64,000 bases of DNA from Mallotus nudiflorus (Eukaryota; Streptophyta; Magnoliopsida; Malpighiales; Euphorbiaceae): assembly GCA_947683625.1 (NCBI GenBank), contig CANTUR010000047.1, positions 4,030,001 to 4,094,000 on the forward strand, in the 5' to 3' direction. This document shows, in pieces, positions 1 through 12,302 of the stretch. Position numbers and translations under genes: made by a program. Under the pieces are notes generated by a model. That model was not told the DNA's origin. It worked only from the letters and a program-made list of their open reading frames with translations, and did no database searches. How positions within the stretch are numbered: the stretch's first letter is position 1; the number at the start of each line of letters is the position of its first letter.

Positions 1-380
1 TTAATAATATATATACACACAAATACATATATACACACTTAATTAATTAATATTAAAACTATATAATTTAATTTAATTACATAAACCCTAATTTAATTTA
101 AATGCATGTACATATATATATTTTATTTGACACTTAAAAATTATGCATGAATTCATGCAAATTCACTAAATCGCTAAAAATGATTAATATTTAATTATTT
201 ACATTTTAATTTTCCCGAAAATAAAATTCCCAGGAAAATTTTATGTAAATGACTTAAAAATAATTTAAAATGACTTTAATAAACAACAAACTCATTAAAT
301 AATCATAAATATATCTATAAATTATTAACACTGCATATCCCGATGCAGTTTAAAAATATTTAAAAACTCAGGATATTACA
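1..380 (+). mobile_element. 3' end of a gypsy-type LTR (partial, cut by window edge)
   Basis: This stretch aligns by eye with the last ~330 bases of the solo LTR at 33717-36937. Shared blocks include AAACCCTAATT, the CCCGAAAAT...CCGGGAAAATTTTATGTAAA-like segment, the block around CACTGCATATCCCG, and the terminal GGATATTACA at 371-380. The CA terminus marks the LTR end. Everything left of base 1 is outside the window, so whether this is a solo LTR or the end of a full element cannot be decided. No target duplication can be tested. The family assignment follows the better-preserved copy. Confidence 0.75.
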
Positions 381-2010
381 TTAGAAATTATAATTTAATT
401 TGAATTATCTTATCACAAAAATATATAATTTTAATGTCATAACTAGATCATTTGTCCATGAATATATAATTACATTTTTTTTATTTAACCTATTTCATTG
501 AAAATTCCTCTTAACCTATCTCGTCACAAGAATATATATAATTTTAATTTCATAACATAAATAATTTATCCATAACTATAAAATTATGTAGGTTTCTAAA
601 AACTATGTAAAATGTAGTTTTACTCAAAACTACGTAGTTTTGATTTATACTAATTCAATTACATAGTTGATCCTAAATTCTAAATTATAATATAATTTTA
701 TTATACCCTTACTCAATTGCATAGTTTATCTTAAATTCTAAATTATAACGTAATTTTATTATACACTTGTTCTCATTTGGTTTTTAATATTATTGTATAG
801 TATTAATTTAACATTAAATAAATAAATTATTGATTAAAATAATAATTTATTTTAAATCATTTTATCATAGATATATATAATTGTAATATTATAAATAAAT
901 TTAACTATTAAACTACTAAACATAACTACAAAACTATGTAGTTTTGGCTTGATTTAATGCACTAAAATCGTTCTTTCAATTTATCTTGAATCAAAAGACC
1001 TTCAAATTATTCAAAATGTATATTATATTTATATAATCACAATATAAACTGCCTATATTTAAATTCATAGAATAATCAAATATCTAACTTCACAATCATA
1101 TAGTTTCCAATTATCTAATTACGATATAAATTATATTTGTAAATATTTGTATGTTGAAATGAACATCGATATTAATATTATATAATTAAAGTTAACTTAA
1201 TAATGAAGTAAATAGATGAATATTTGACTACTTAATCTAATATAATATTTAATGAAAATGAAAATTAAATAATATATAATATGTTATAATATAACTACCT
1301 CAAACCTACATAGTTTTGTATCAAAACTACATTGTTTTTATGTTAAAGACTAATAAAATACAAATAATCTTCGACACTTATCACAACTTAACCTAATTTC
1401 TTCATTTTACAGACCCATCTCCTTCTGTCGTCGCTTACACCCATCTTCACCCTAGCTGCCAGCATCCGCTGCTCCCTCCTTCGTCACCCTCTGCCTATAG
1501 CCTTTTTCTTTTACATCCATCATTACCATCATCTTCACCCTCACCACACCATCATTTTACCCTCATGCACCATCATCATCAAAGCCCTAGCCTTCGTGAT
1601 TAACACCCTGCACTGTCGCTTGCACCACCTATAATTTTCCCAAATTATAATTTATAAACACCAATTTCTTATTCAGATGTTTTCATCTTGTTTCTAGTTA
1701 AGATGCATATTTCCCCAATCTTCTTGATTACAGCCCTACTCGTCTTCTCACTGTCATTCAGCTCAGTTCATCTTCTGCCATCACCATTAGCTAAAGTGAT
1801 CGTCCGTTGTCTTTTGTCATCGTCTTAAGCATCTATCCACTATCTTCTTCCTTTTAAAGCATCCAGGTTAGTGCCTTCCTTTGAACTTTGCCAATTCTAT
1901 ATAAGGCATCACTGTGGTCTTCATTCTATTCCCTATAATTTTAATATACTATAATTTCAAAGGTGAAATGATATGTTTGATTATTGAAATGATTTGTTTG
2001 ATTTTACAGG
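381..2010. other. AT-rich intergenic DNA with ACTATGTAGTTTT-like palindromes; pyrimidine-rich block at 1400-1880
   Basis: No gene is supported. Bases 390-600 contain a local duplication (two similar blocks with ATATATAATTTTAAT.TCATAA). The near-palindrome AAACTAYGTAGTTTT recurs around 600-640, 920-935 and 1300-1335, sometimes in inverted orientation. Bases 1400-1880 are markedly richer in C and T (many CATC, CACC and CCCT runs). They resemble a 5' UTR or promoter of a mobile element, but no reading frame longer than chance follows. Confidence 0.45.
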
Positions 2011-2104
2011 TGGCTTAACCTCCCAGCTACTTAGTTTTGTGTCTCTCTTTCTGTCCTTGGCTTAACCTCCCAACTACTCAGTTTTATGTCTCTCTTTCTG
2101 TCCT
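2011..2104. repeat. Two-copy tandem repeat, 47-bp period
   Basis: The unit beginning TGGCTTAACCTCCCA and ending TCTCTCTTTCTGTCCT occurs at 2011-2057 and again at 2058-2104 with about four mismatches. It follows a TTTTACAGG sequence that looks like a splice acceptor, but no exon is evident. Confidence 0.8.
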
Positions 2105-4212
2105 AAAGCAAATTTCTTGGTTACTACTTCCTAGGATAACTAGGTTTGTTCATTTTGGTTTCTTGTTCTATATTGTTAAATTATTTAGCTTTGTAGTTTC
2201 TTTGTTTAATTGTTGTTTTTGTTGGCTATATTTATTTTCTGTTTTTTTTTTATCATTTGTTGAAACGACATATTTTGAATATATTTAATGTTGATATAAA
2301 TGTTTATTATTGCAATTACTATTTTTATATAATATAGTTATTTTTATCTATCATTTAATAGATACACGTTTTAGAGTTGCAATTCTATTTCTGAGTTAAA
2401 TCGAGTCCCAAGCTCATGTAGCACCAAAGAGTTCTATCAGCCATCAACGAGGACATTAACTTAATACTCGATCCTCAATAATTGTATAATAAATAATGTC
2501 TGGATTTTACTTGTTCAAGTGCTATTGATTTGAACTTATTTTCAAATTTCACTCTCTTCTCCATTCAATGGTTCCACTCAATAAGAAAAACTCTTATTAA
2601 ACTTAAGGTACTTTATGATGTTAAATTTTCTTCTCTTTTAATGTGTTATTCGAATTTTTTATGCAAATTAATTATCATTATGAATGTATTGCTATTTCTC
2701 TTTTTCTATATAGTTTGTGAACATAAGATCATTTGGTTTGATCTTGTACTTAATTTGGTTTGTTTAAGGGTGAAGCCTACTTTTGTAATGGGTTGTGGTA
2801 GAGTTGGACTAGCTTATGTAATTTGGTTCTATTATAATGGTCTATATGTTTATGTTTATTAATCTGATAAGCAATGGCACGAAAAATATTAGGTTTTGTT
2901 TTGACTGCAAAAACTGATTACCATTAGTGTTAATGTAATTCTGTTATTTATTTATTGAGAGGAAGGGCCTTCATGGATAGAACCCTCAATTTGCCTTTAT
3001 TATTGATACAGTGTGAATGTATATTTTTTAATTAGAAATTACAAAATTAGAAAATAATGCTTCCTTTTATTTTGGCACAAACCATTTTAAGGTCCTTCAA
3101 CTTTTTTTTTTCTTTCAATTGATCATTATTGATCTTTTGCCTTTAATTTTTTTAATTTTTACATCCTAAACTTGATGTCCGTTAAACTTAACCAATATGT
3201 CTGACCAAATAATTGCCGCGTCATAATTTTGAATTTCATTCAATAAGTTCTTAATGAATTATTATATTTAATTGGCTCTTTGAGCTTTTATTTTTCTAAT
3301 TTTTACATCCTTTTTTAAGATAATATGAAACACATCTCAATATACATTGTATCTTCAACTATAATTTGAAATGTATACCATGTTATTTTTTTTTTTTTTT
3401 TTTTTTTTTTGTAAATAACTCAAGTTTGGATTCTAAAAACTTGAGTTCCACTTGAATTTAGCAAATATTTTTATTTATTTTTATATGTAATATAATTTTT
3501 AAAATTTTAGTTAAATTATTTTATAATTTTATTTAAAAAATTTAACTTAAATACTTCAATGTAAATTAAAATTTTATTATTTATATAATTAGGATTCGAT
3601 ATACTGATTTCAATATTAATTAATTCTCCTATATAAATATTTAAAATTTGTGAGTAGAATTTTTTATAGGAACATGATTAATATAAAATAAAATATTATA
3701 CATTAAAGATTCTCATACATTTATATCATTACATTATGTAAAATTTCAATATGTACTATTATTTATATTTCATATAATAGTTACTTAGAAGTTTGATAGG
3801 AATTTTCGTATTAAATAGTTTTATGAAGTTTTAGGTTTCAGTGCTATCATTGTTAAGGATTAATTATCATGATCATTTATTGTTCATTTCAATACTATTT
3901 GATTATTTATTGATTTACTTGTGTTTATTTTTTATTTACTTATTTCTTTATTTGCCTAAATAGATTTTTTATTAACTATTTGGTGTACATGAATTGTTGT
4001 GAATGTGGTTAATGTGCCATTAGAAGTGCATTTTTTTGCAGGGAAATCTGTAGTATGGTGTTTGGGGGATATATTAGAAGTGTTTTGGTTCAATCATTTT
4101 ATAAATAATATATTTATAATATTTGACTAGATCCATATGTATAATCTTATTGTAGGCATTTTTATAAAAGTACAATAAAATGAGTGCAAATCGCATTTGG
4201 TAAGGAAAAATT
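2105..4212. other. AT-rich region without a recognised gene
   Basis: Hydrophobic open frames at 2105-2288 and 2530-2862 are T-rich stretches with no recognisable domain. A 25-base T run lies at about 3384-3409. The interval probably includes the decayed or deleted left part of the CACTA element that becomes recognisable at 4213, but I found no 5' CACTA terminus. Confidence 0.4.
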
Positions 4213-4511
4213 TCAATATCTTAATGTAGAAAAATATCATGCAGTCTGCATGTATATTTTATTGAATTGCGAAGAAGTCAAGGCTTATATTAAGTAAGTA
4301 TATTGAAATTCATGTATATGTGATGTGAAAACTAATTAATATATGCATAAATAATAAAATATTTGCTTAAAATTATCCACATTTGCCATAGACTTTATGT
4401 GGCTGCATTAAAGGAAGAGCAACCAAACATTGAAGATGCTGAAGTTGATGTTAAACTTGATAAAGACTTTGCATTTTTGTTTGAGGCATATGTGAGTATA
4501 TATATGTACAT

Positions 4512-4591
<80 letters not shown>

Positions 4592-5262
4592 TGCTTAAAA
4601 TTATCCACATTTGCCATAGACTTTATGTGGTTGCATTAAAGGAAGAGCAACCAAACATTGAAGATGCTGAAGTTGATGCTAAACTTGATAAAGACTTTGC
4701 ATTTTTGTATGGATGTATAGATGTATGTATGTATGTATAGTTTGGTTACTCTTCCTTTAATGCAGACATTTCATATCAATTCATAAAGGACCTTTAAGTG
4801 GCGTTAGGACATTTCCTGGTTATTATGTGAATGGATACAAGTTTCATACTTTAGAACATGGATCAAATAAAACAACTATGAATAGTGGAGTGTGCATAAA
4901 GGGTAGTAATTTTAGTGCAATTGAATTAGACTTTTATGGTCAATTAATAGAGGTTGTCCAATTGGAATACCTGCATTACCAATAAAGTAGTATTATTTAA
5001 TTGTCAATGGTTTGATCTAACGCTATATATAGGTACAAGAACTCACTACCAATATAAGCTTGTTGATGTGAACTATATATGAAGATTCAATAGATATGAA
5101 CCATTTAGTCTTGTGGGGCAAGCGATGCAAGTGTACTATGCATCTTATCCGTGCATAAGGAAGAACATGTCTAATTGGTAGGTTGTTTGTAAGATAAAAG
5201 CTAGTAGAGTTAGATAAAGAATATGAAGGATTAGATGATGATTATGATGATAATGTTAGTGG
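4213..5262 (+). pseudogene. TNP2-like CACTA transposase, C-terminal remnant (DUF4218/DUF4216 regions)
   Basis: Exon-like pieces read like the C-terminal half of En/Spm TNP2 transposases. At 4213-4293 the frame gives LLNCEEVKAYIK, matching the DUF4218 NCEEV..YI motif. An intron 4294-4391 (GTAAGT...CATAG) follows. Then 4392-4492 gives LKEEQPNIEDAEVD...KLDKDFAFLFEAYV, matching the family's conserved (E)LxxxxPNI...LxKxFAxWF stretch. At 4790-5262 a DUF4216-like part is readable in switching frames: GYYVNGYKFHT, FYGQLIEVVQLEY, RFNRYEPF and VYYASYPCIR. Stops and frameshifts interrupt it throughout. The catalytic Transposase_21 part is not found upstream. TNP2 normally binds and cuts CACTA ends in the nucleus; this copy cannot. 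Confidence 0.75.
4359..4711 (+). repeat. Direct duplication of a TNP2 intron-exon junction around a TA microsatellite
   Basis: About 121 bases (ATATTTGCTTAAAATTATCC to GACTTTGCATTTTTGT) occur at 4359-4479 and again at about 4587-4707 with only two differences. A ~73-bp (TA)n run at 4514-4586 separates them. Both copies include the intron acceptor and the following exon. The second copy lacks the end of the exon, so the duplication is probably a replication-slippage or template-switch event at the microsatellite. Confidence 0.9.
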
Positions 5263-5480
5263 TTGATGATATATGTGCTTATATTAATATGAAGCTAGCT
5301 ATATTGAATTTAAAATAGTTGTTTAAATATTGATTGTATATATATTGTCATTGTGTTGTGTTCATTAAAGCTGATTTGGTGATAATAGTGGTGCGGTATT
5401 ATGTGGCGTTATGATGGTTGTTAACATATTTTCATAATTTATCTATCATTGTGTTGTTTTATGATATAGTCATTCTAGGT

Positions 5481-7192
5481 ATGAGAGGTGGCCATTCCAC
5501 AAGTCGAAGAGTTCATTATCTTGGTCGTGGGGATAATGTACCATCATCACCAATGGATGCTCCTACATCCACTTCCCTACTAGCTCTTAGTTTACCCCCT
5601 AACTTGGATGTGGGCACACAATCATTTGTCCCATAAACTAAGCCAGAGTCTTCAATAGGATCAACACCAGCTAGGTCATCAAAGACATGCGGTTGTACAC
5701 AAATGGAAAATACAATTTCCCTAGTTGATAGAGATAACATGTATGAAGTAAATTATTTGTTCTGACACTTATAGAGAAAGCATTATATAATGTAAATAAC
5801 TTTACTTTAATAGTTTCTTTATTATATATTTTATAAAAAAGTTTTCATTTAGTAATAGGACTTCAACTAAAATTAGTAAGATATTTTAGGAGAGGCTAGA
5901 CAAGAAAGGTACGACATGAAGCTTAGTGCCTCAGATCACCAAAGAGTTATATTGGGAGGAATTTAAGGTAAAATTTTTTTAAATATTTAGTAATACCTAG
6001 TTATAGTGTTTTAAATATGGTTGTATCATATTGTTATTCATTCAAAGTGTATTCCTATTTTAATAGGAATATGTTATGTGTAATATATAGTAATTAACAA
6101 TTTGTTTTGCAGAAAGCATGTCAATGGGATGAAGCAAAGATGCCAGCAATGAAGAAAGCTTTTTATAAGGTGGTAGTAAAAAGATATAGATATATGTTGT
6201 GCAAGATGCAAATTAAAGGAAATAAGGACAAAGAATTACCAAAAGATGTATGAGAGAGCTAGCAGTAATATTGGAATACCCTGGTATATAAAAAAATGTG
6301 AACAAGCTACCAAAAATTGTTGCACATAGAAAGGTGGACAAGGTATGTGACTTTTTACACATATAAGCGATTCTAGATCAACAATTGAACACTACATTGC
6401 TTTGGTAATAATTTGAATTTCATAATTATCAACAAAAGCTTAATTTTTTTTTGTACAAATGCTTAAAAAAAATTGATAGGAAAAGGAGTTACAATGGGCT
6501 CCTATACCATTTGAAGTATTTAAGAAGATGCACACCAAAAAGGATGGATCTTTTGTTGATAAAAGATCCAAGGATATCAATGTAAGATATATATTAAAAA
6601 GTTACTATATAATTTTTCATTTTATCTCTGAAATTTTTTATACACATTTGCAAAAAATCTTAATAATTATTAATCATTAATGATAATTATGTAGGATACT
6701 GTGAAGAGCATGGTTGCTTCTACTTCTCAGCCAATGGATGGGTCTACGAAGCCTGTGGAGGTAGATGTGAGCCAAATATATCTACAAGTTACAGGAAGTG
6801 AAAAAAAGAGGTGAGTATATGGGCTCAACTCTCAGGCATCCATATGTTATCCTCAGACTTTCAGCAGTTCATCAACCACTTCATTATATAATTTTACAGT
6901 GGATGAGCGATTCCAACAACATATGGATTAAGTGGTGGAGTAGAAGGTGGAATTACGAGTTCAGGAATTGCAAGAAAAGATGAATGAAGACATGCGATTA
7001 TATATAGAGCAAGTACAATGTGATCAACAAAAGATAAATGAAGATATAAGAAAATATAAAGAGCAAGTTGAACGTGATCAACGTGAAATGCAGGAACACA
7101 TGGAGAAGTTTATGTGTATGTTTTCACAGTCTCAACATAACTCTCAACTTCCACCATTTACAGGTCCAAATCATGATGCTACAAGTCCATAA
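5481..7192 (+). pseudogene. Transposase_24 (Ptta/En/Spm)-type second CACTA gene, broken
   Basis: Multi-exon remnant. Exon-like segments are: 5481-5636 (MRGGHSTSRRVHYLGRG, low-complexity N-terminus); ~5905-5966 (KELYWEEFK, donor GTAAAA); ~6113-6250 after a GCAG acceptor (KACQWDEAKMPAM...FYKVVVKRYRYML); ~6480-6580 (KELQWAPIPFEVFKKMHTKK...DKRSKDIN); ~6690-6810; and 6850-7192. The last encodes a charged coiled coil (ELRVQELQEKMNEDMRLYIE) ending in SPPFTGPN-like residues and a stop at 7190-7192. The WEEFK...FKKMHT..DG.FVD.RS pattern is typical of plant Transposase_24 proteins found beside TNP2 in CACTA elements. Stops after KELPKDV and frame changes between pieces show that it is broken. Confidence 0.75.
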
Positions 7193-7454
7193 TTGTTTTG
7201 CATAATTGATGATGTAATTAATTTGAATAACTAATGATGTTAAGTTGTGTGGGTTTTATGTTTGGAACAATGTATTAAATTTATGGTTGTTTTGAAATAG
7301 ATGTATAATTTTATAAAAAATATTTAATGGTATCTAATTTCAATTTTAGTTTAAATTTCTAAATTACTATAATTTGATTTCGAAAAAATATTTAATGTTA
7401 TATTAGGTACTAAATTTGATTTCAAGTGTCAAAATACGAATTTAAATTTTTTTT

Positions 7455-7873
7455 TTAATTTGTTAAATTAGCAACGGAATTAGAAAATCTATCGCTAAAT
7501 TAGCAACAGAATTCTAAACTCTGTTGCTAATTTTACCAACAGATTTTTGAAATCCGACGCTAATTTAGTGACGGGTTTTAGAATTCCGTCGCTATTTTAG
7601 CGATGGATTTTCTAAATGATGGATAATTAAAATCTGTCGCTAAAATTAGCAACGCAATCCGTCTCTATTTTTAGTGACTGATTTCAAAAATTCGTAGCTA
7701 ATTTTACAGACGGATTTTTAAAATTTGTCGAATTCTGTCACTAAAATCTAGCGACAAGCATTTTAGCGAAGGATAAAAATCCATCATGAATTCCGTCACT
7801 AAGAGTTTTAGCGACGATTTTCCTATTTTAGTGATGGAAAAATCCATCACTAAAACACCTGTTTTTTGTAGTG
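7455..7873 (+). repeat. CACTA 3' subterminal repeats and terminus
   Basis: About 20 degenerate copies of TAGCGACGGA / TCCGTCGCTA-type motifs in both orientations fill the last 420 bases. They end in a perfect hairpin (13-bp arms around AAAA, 7826-7855) and the terminal TTTTTTGTAGTG. Subterminal motif arrays of this kind are the transposase-binding region of CACTA elements. Confidence 0.85.
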
Positions 7874-8749
7874 ACACTATCTATAACATATATGAAAATA
7901 ATTTAAGGATATTAAAATTGTTTTTAAAAAAGTATATCTATACTATTTATAAAATATGATCATAGGGGGTAAAATTGTTTTTTTTTTTTAAATGTGCATT
8001 TTTGTATATTGATAAAAAAAATCTTAATTTATTTTTAAATTAAATACAATTTGTACTTGTATTTTAAAATTTAAATAGATTCAAAAAATTAAAATAATTT
8101 TACTGTATTTATTATCAACTTTAAATAAAATACACAAATTATTAAATAAGTATAAGATCCATATATAATATTTTATAAAATATTTATTTATGTACTATAT
8201 CTTATGTATGGATAAGTAATAATTAAATTTTTTGTAATTAAGTAATTATGGAAGTTATCAATAAATGAAACTTATAAGAAAGAAAAATTTTTGGACAAAA
8301 TATATATCTTTATATCTATATTATATATAAAATTATACTGTATATGAAATAATTTTTTAATAAAAATAATCTTATGTTACAAGTTTAGATAAAAATATTT
8401 ATATTATTTCAAACATCTATTACATATTAAAAAAATTAGAAATTGAAAAAAAGAATAAAACTGCTATTGTAAGCTAAATATGTATTTTGATTTTTTTATA
8501 CAAACAATAAATAAAATAATTCAATTCATACTTGACAATAGACTTTCACCTTCAATTAAATAAGTTTTTTAAATTTTAAATCTATAAATATTATTAAATT
8601 GATTTAATTTATAAATAGATTTGATTTTGAAACCATTATACATGTTAAATGTATAGGTAACAGATAAAATAATTGAGTTAAAAAAATTTTAAAAAAATTA
8701 TGATTAAAAATTTTTTTATGAATTACTTTTTCTTTTATTATTATTATTA

Positions 8750-8787
<38 letters not shown>

Positions 8788-10570
8788 AGTAGTTAGTAAT
8801 AACTAAAAATTAACTGATAAATATTACCCATTTTAATTTAAAATCGGACATATTAATAGCATGCCAAATTTTATATATTTTTACATTTATGTTTTCCTTT
8901 TTTTATTTTAGTATTACTAGATATTAAATTTATTCTTTTTTAAAAACTTATAAATTTTTAAAAAAATTATGATTAAAACTTTGTTTATGAATTACTTTTT
9001 CTTTTTTTTTTATTATTTAATTATAAAACTAAAAGTTAGATGATATGTAATACCCATTTTAATTTAAAATCAAACATATTATTAGCAAACCAAATTATAT
9101 ATGTTTTTACATTTACTTTTTTATTTTTATTTTACTATTACTAAATAATAAATTTATTCTTTTAGTAAACTAAAAGCTTTAGATATGTTTATGTGTAATA
9201 TATATGTTACTATGATCTTACCATTTGATAAATGTTTAATTAGAAAATCCACTATAAATATTAAATTTAAAATAAATTAATCTATATTTATCTTTTATAT
9301 TTCTATTTGTAAATATAATATTGCAACTCATAAATAATTAAGAAAAAATTTTGTTCTTCTATGTCGTATATTTATTTTATTATTTTTATTTTTTGTTTAT
9401 TTACATTATTAGCGGAATATATATTTTGTAATGACATTATAATTATAATTTTTTACTGATTAGTTATGTTCATTATTTATTTATTAATCTTTTTATATTT
9501 ATTATTACTTTTTTATATATACCTTTTTAACTTCTAATACTTTTATAGTATTTATGTTATAAATATATTTATTTAATAATAAATATAAGAAAAAAATTAG
9601 TATGTATTAAATAACTATGCATGTCTCAAATATTTAATATTGATACATACTATTTTTTATTTAAAAATTAAAATATATGTGCAGATAATGTAAAAAAAAT
9701 TTCCCAAGTTGCTGCTTGGATTGCATTTATAAGCACGGCAAGTTTTCCACCCTTGTTCAAGAAAGAAAATGGAAATTTTATGTAATTTTATACCTATTAA
9801 AATATTTTAGATTTATTAAAAATTTAACAATCCAGTAAAATAAATAAAAATTTTATTGTTCATGTAGAAGACCTATGATAAAATAATAATTATTTATAAA
9901 TTTATACGCATTGTTTATTGTGAAAAATTTAGCAAATTTGTTCTTGATTAGAGAGATGGCGTCCTTTTATGATTATCGACAAAATCTCATAAGTTAAGCC
10001 CTGCCATAAAGATTGATGTAAAGTGGTTTAATATATATGTGGCTCTTAGAATTTGTCATATTTATTATCAAAAATAAAAAAAATGGTCACATTTATTAAT
10101 TTATAAATTAATTATTTTAACACTTTAAATTGTTAAAAATATATTTTATAAATATTTTTGTATAGTTTAGCTGTTTAAGTATTTTTATTTTAATTTGTAA
10201 AAATATCATTGAAATATTTTTTTGTCTAAACTTTTGGTATTTAAAAGTTAATAAATTTTAATTAATTTGATTTGCTATAGTAAAAATATTAGAAAAAAAA
10301 CACTATTACACACAGCATGATTTGAACCTAAAATTTATTTAAGCAAGTTCAGTGCTAACCTGTTAGTTTTTCCCAATACTTTGATAGTATTGAAAAATAT
10401 TAATAAATTTAGTAATATTAAATTAAAATATGTAAATAGGGAAGATGATAAAGTATGAATTTGTGAATAGCAGAAAAGGATTGTTATATCATGTATCATG
10501 TTCATGTTACGATATGAACCACATGTAAACTAAAAAATATTGTCTTTTTCTTTTCTCTTTACATTTTACG
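7874..10570. other. Very AT-rich spacer
   Basis: No gene or element is recognisable. It contains a TTA/ATT microsatellite at about 8738-8786 and the two-unit duplication described separately. Confidence 0.5.
8690..9165. repeat. Degenerate two-unit tandem duplication (~240-260 bp units)
   Basis: The first unit (about 8690-8940) and the second (about 8955-9165) share the same order of blocks: AAAAAAATTATGATTAAAA, ATGAATTACTTTTTCTTTT, AATACCCATTTTAATTTAAA, ATATTTTTACATTTA-like and AATTTATTCTTTT. The first unit is longer because of an expanded TTA microsatellite. The sequence type is unknown. Confidence 0.7.
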
Positions 10571-10748
10571 TTTTTGTAGTTGCTGGAGCTATTGAGCGCA
10601 TCTGTTTGTTTCTTGCCCGTAAGTGTCCAAGTATTCCTCGTACTGCAGTGGTCAAATGAGTTCTATTGTATGAGATTGATCATGAGGTACCGAAATCTGA
10701 TACTTTTGAGCTATACTGATCATCTAGCAGCATGTTTAAAGATATGAT
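10571..10748 (+). other. Island of more complex sequence, possible exon relic of unknown gene
   Basis: The base composition is more balanced than the surroundings. One plus frame reads AIERICLFLARKCPSIPRTA then, after single stops, LLYEIDHEVPKSDTFELY and SSSSMFKDMI. It looks like decayed coding sequence, but I do not recognise a family. The solo LTR that follows interrupts it; 12303-12540 on the other side may be its continuation. Confidence 0.25.
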
Positions 10749-12302
10749 TGTTGGGTTTCATGATACAAACGCAATAGAAAAATTAAAAATTTATCACGTT
10801 CCCAAATCTGAATTCATGTAATTCGACTATTTGATTAAATCTAGGATTTCAAGAATCTTACCAAGATGTAGAAGAGGTAAGTTTTTTTAGAAGGATGAGA
10901 GGAGGTTCATACCGATGATATCTTACCTCAACCTTTTTGCTTTGGTTGTTCGGATCTAAACGTCTCCAAAAGAATGCGTCCTCTATAGGTATCCACACAA
11001 ACAACCCTTCACAAAAATGAATTGGAGTGTGTGCTAGCAGCTTTCTTGATTGTCTCACAAATCAAAAACAAAAGAAAAATTCTATGTTTGTTTTCTAAGA
11101 AGAGAGAAAACCGTTTTTGGAGGCAGAAAAACAAGTAAGTTAAACGTTAGAGAATATAACATATTTATAGACTCCAAATTAGGGTTTCACCTACCAATGA
11201 CCTTTTGGTAATTTCTCATTTATTATATTCTGATTTTTTAAAAAACAAATAAGAAAAAATATCTTATTTATTTATTTAAAATAACATTTATCTTAAATAA
11301 AAAAACAAATAAATAAATAAATAAAATACGTTAAATATTTATTTCCACAGAGTTTATTTGGGCTTATTAAATCCATAATCGTTTTGGGTTTGTTCTAAGT
11401 GTGTGACCCTGTAGGTTCACAAAACATTGACAGTGGGACTAAATCTCTATTTAGGTCTACAAATCATAAGTGGCCTCTAGCAAGATATTATGACTACCCA
11501 AGTCATGTGAAGTCAATAATCCGACACAACATAATTACAGCGAATTTTATCATCCCTTTATCACATGATATCTTAATAGAACATAAAGCATAGAATGTCA
11601 TCCTTATATAGTTCAATATTATGACTTGATTTCAAGTAGACTGAAAATGATAACTCTTTATCAATTTATTTTAGCATGACCATACATTTTCCTTCAGTCT
11701 ATCTCATCCAGGGGCCCATAGATATCTTTCTCATATTAATGAGGGATAAATTCCTTCCGAATCACTCAAATTCCTCACATAACTAATTTCATATCCAACA
11801 ACATCCTATTTAATTGTTTGGTTAAAGACAATGTTAGAATGTGTCAAAACATAAATTAGCTATGTAGAAATCTATGATGATTTCAAGGTCAAAGGACCAA
11901 AATAAAATTAATGTGATGAGAAATACTTATAACAATATTTTATGCAATATTCTCATAGTGGGTCAATCCAGTACATGATCTCTCATCATCTACCTATGAG
12001 TTGATTTAATATCTCATATTCATGATTAGTAAAACATAATCATCAGTCAACATCATACTAGCCTTAATACTTTAATATTTATATAATGAATAAATGGCTA
12101 GGGATAATTAGAATAGAACTCATAGAACTCTTATTTTAATCTAAGGGTTTTACTATCAAGTCACATACTTGATGGCCTTAGTAAAAATTAATCATTCATA
12201 TAATTATTATAAAAACAAAAGATAATGAAATACTTCTTTATTAATAAAATAAGAAAGTCAATACATAATTATAAATGATTGACCTAGTGCATATCACTAA
12301 CA
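10749..12302 (-). mobile_element. Solo LTR of a Ty1/copia-type retrotransposon, minus strand
   Basis: Read on the minus strand, the segment starts TGTTAGTGATATGCAC and ends AAACCCAACA, giving TG...CA termini with TGTT/AACA inverted ends. It is 1554 bp long. A TATA box (CTATAAATAT) lies at 11161-11170 on the minus strand. Flanks are ATGAT (10744-10748) and TTGAT (12303-12307), a 5-bp target duplication with one mismatch. Neither flank shows a primer-binding site or a polypurine tract, so this is a solo LTR left by LTR-LTR recombination rather than part of a full element. Minus-strand 66- and plus-strand 64-codon frames inside it are incidental. The copia assignment rests on general LTR style and is less certain than the LTR call itself. 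Confidence 0.65.

Larger units (their letters stand above)
4213..7873 (+). mobile_element. CACTA (En/Spm) DNA transposon, right part, degenerate
   Basis: Three things identify it. There is a TNP2-type transposase remnant (4213-5262) and a Transposase_24-type second gene (5481-7192). The 3' end carries dense subterminal repeats and finishes in TTTTTTGTAGTG at 7862-7873, the reverse complement of the canonical CACTACAAAAAA terminus. Gene order and strand (tnp2 then tnp1-like, both plus) fit the family. The left terminus and the main catalytic region of TNP2 are missing or unrecognisable, so the element is not autonomous. A 3-bp target duplication cannot be tested without the left end. Confidence 0.85.

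Noticed and set aside
2037..2862. Hydrophobic frames of 83 and 110 codons
   Set aside because: T-rich DNA gives F/L/Y-rich frames that mimic membrane segments; no conserved motif and AT-rich surroundings.
4395..4617. Frames with long YIYIYI runs
   Set aside because: Translation of the (TA)n microsatellite; only the LKEEQPNIEDAEVD part on the plus strand is real transposase relic.
10858..11593. 66-codon minus and 64-codon plus frames
   Set aside because: Inside the solo copia LTR; no known domain.
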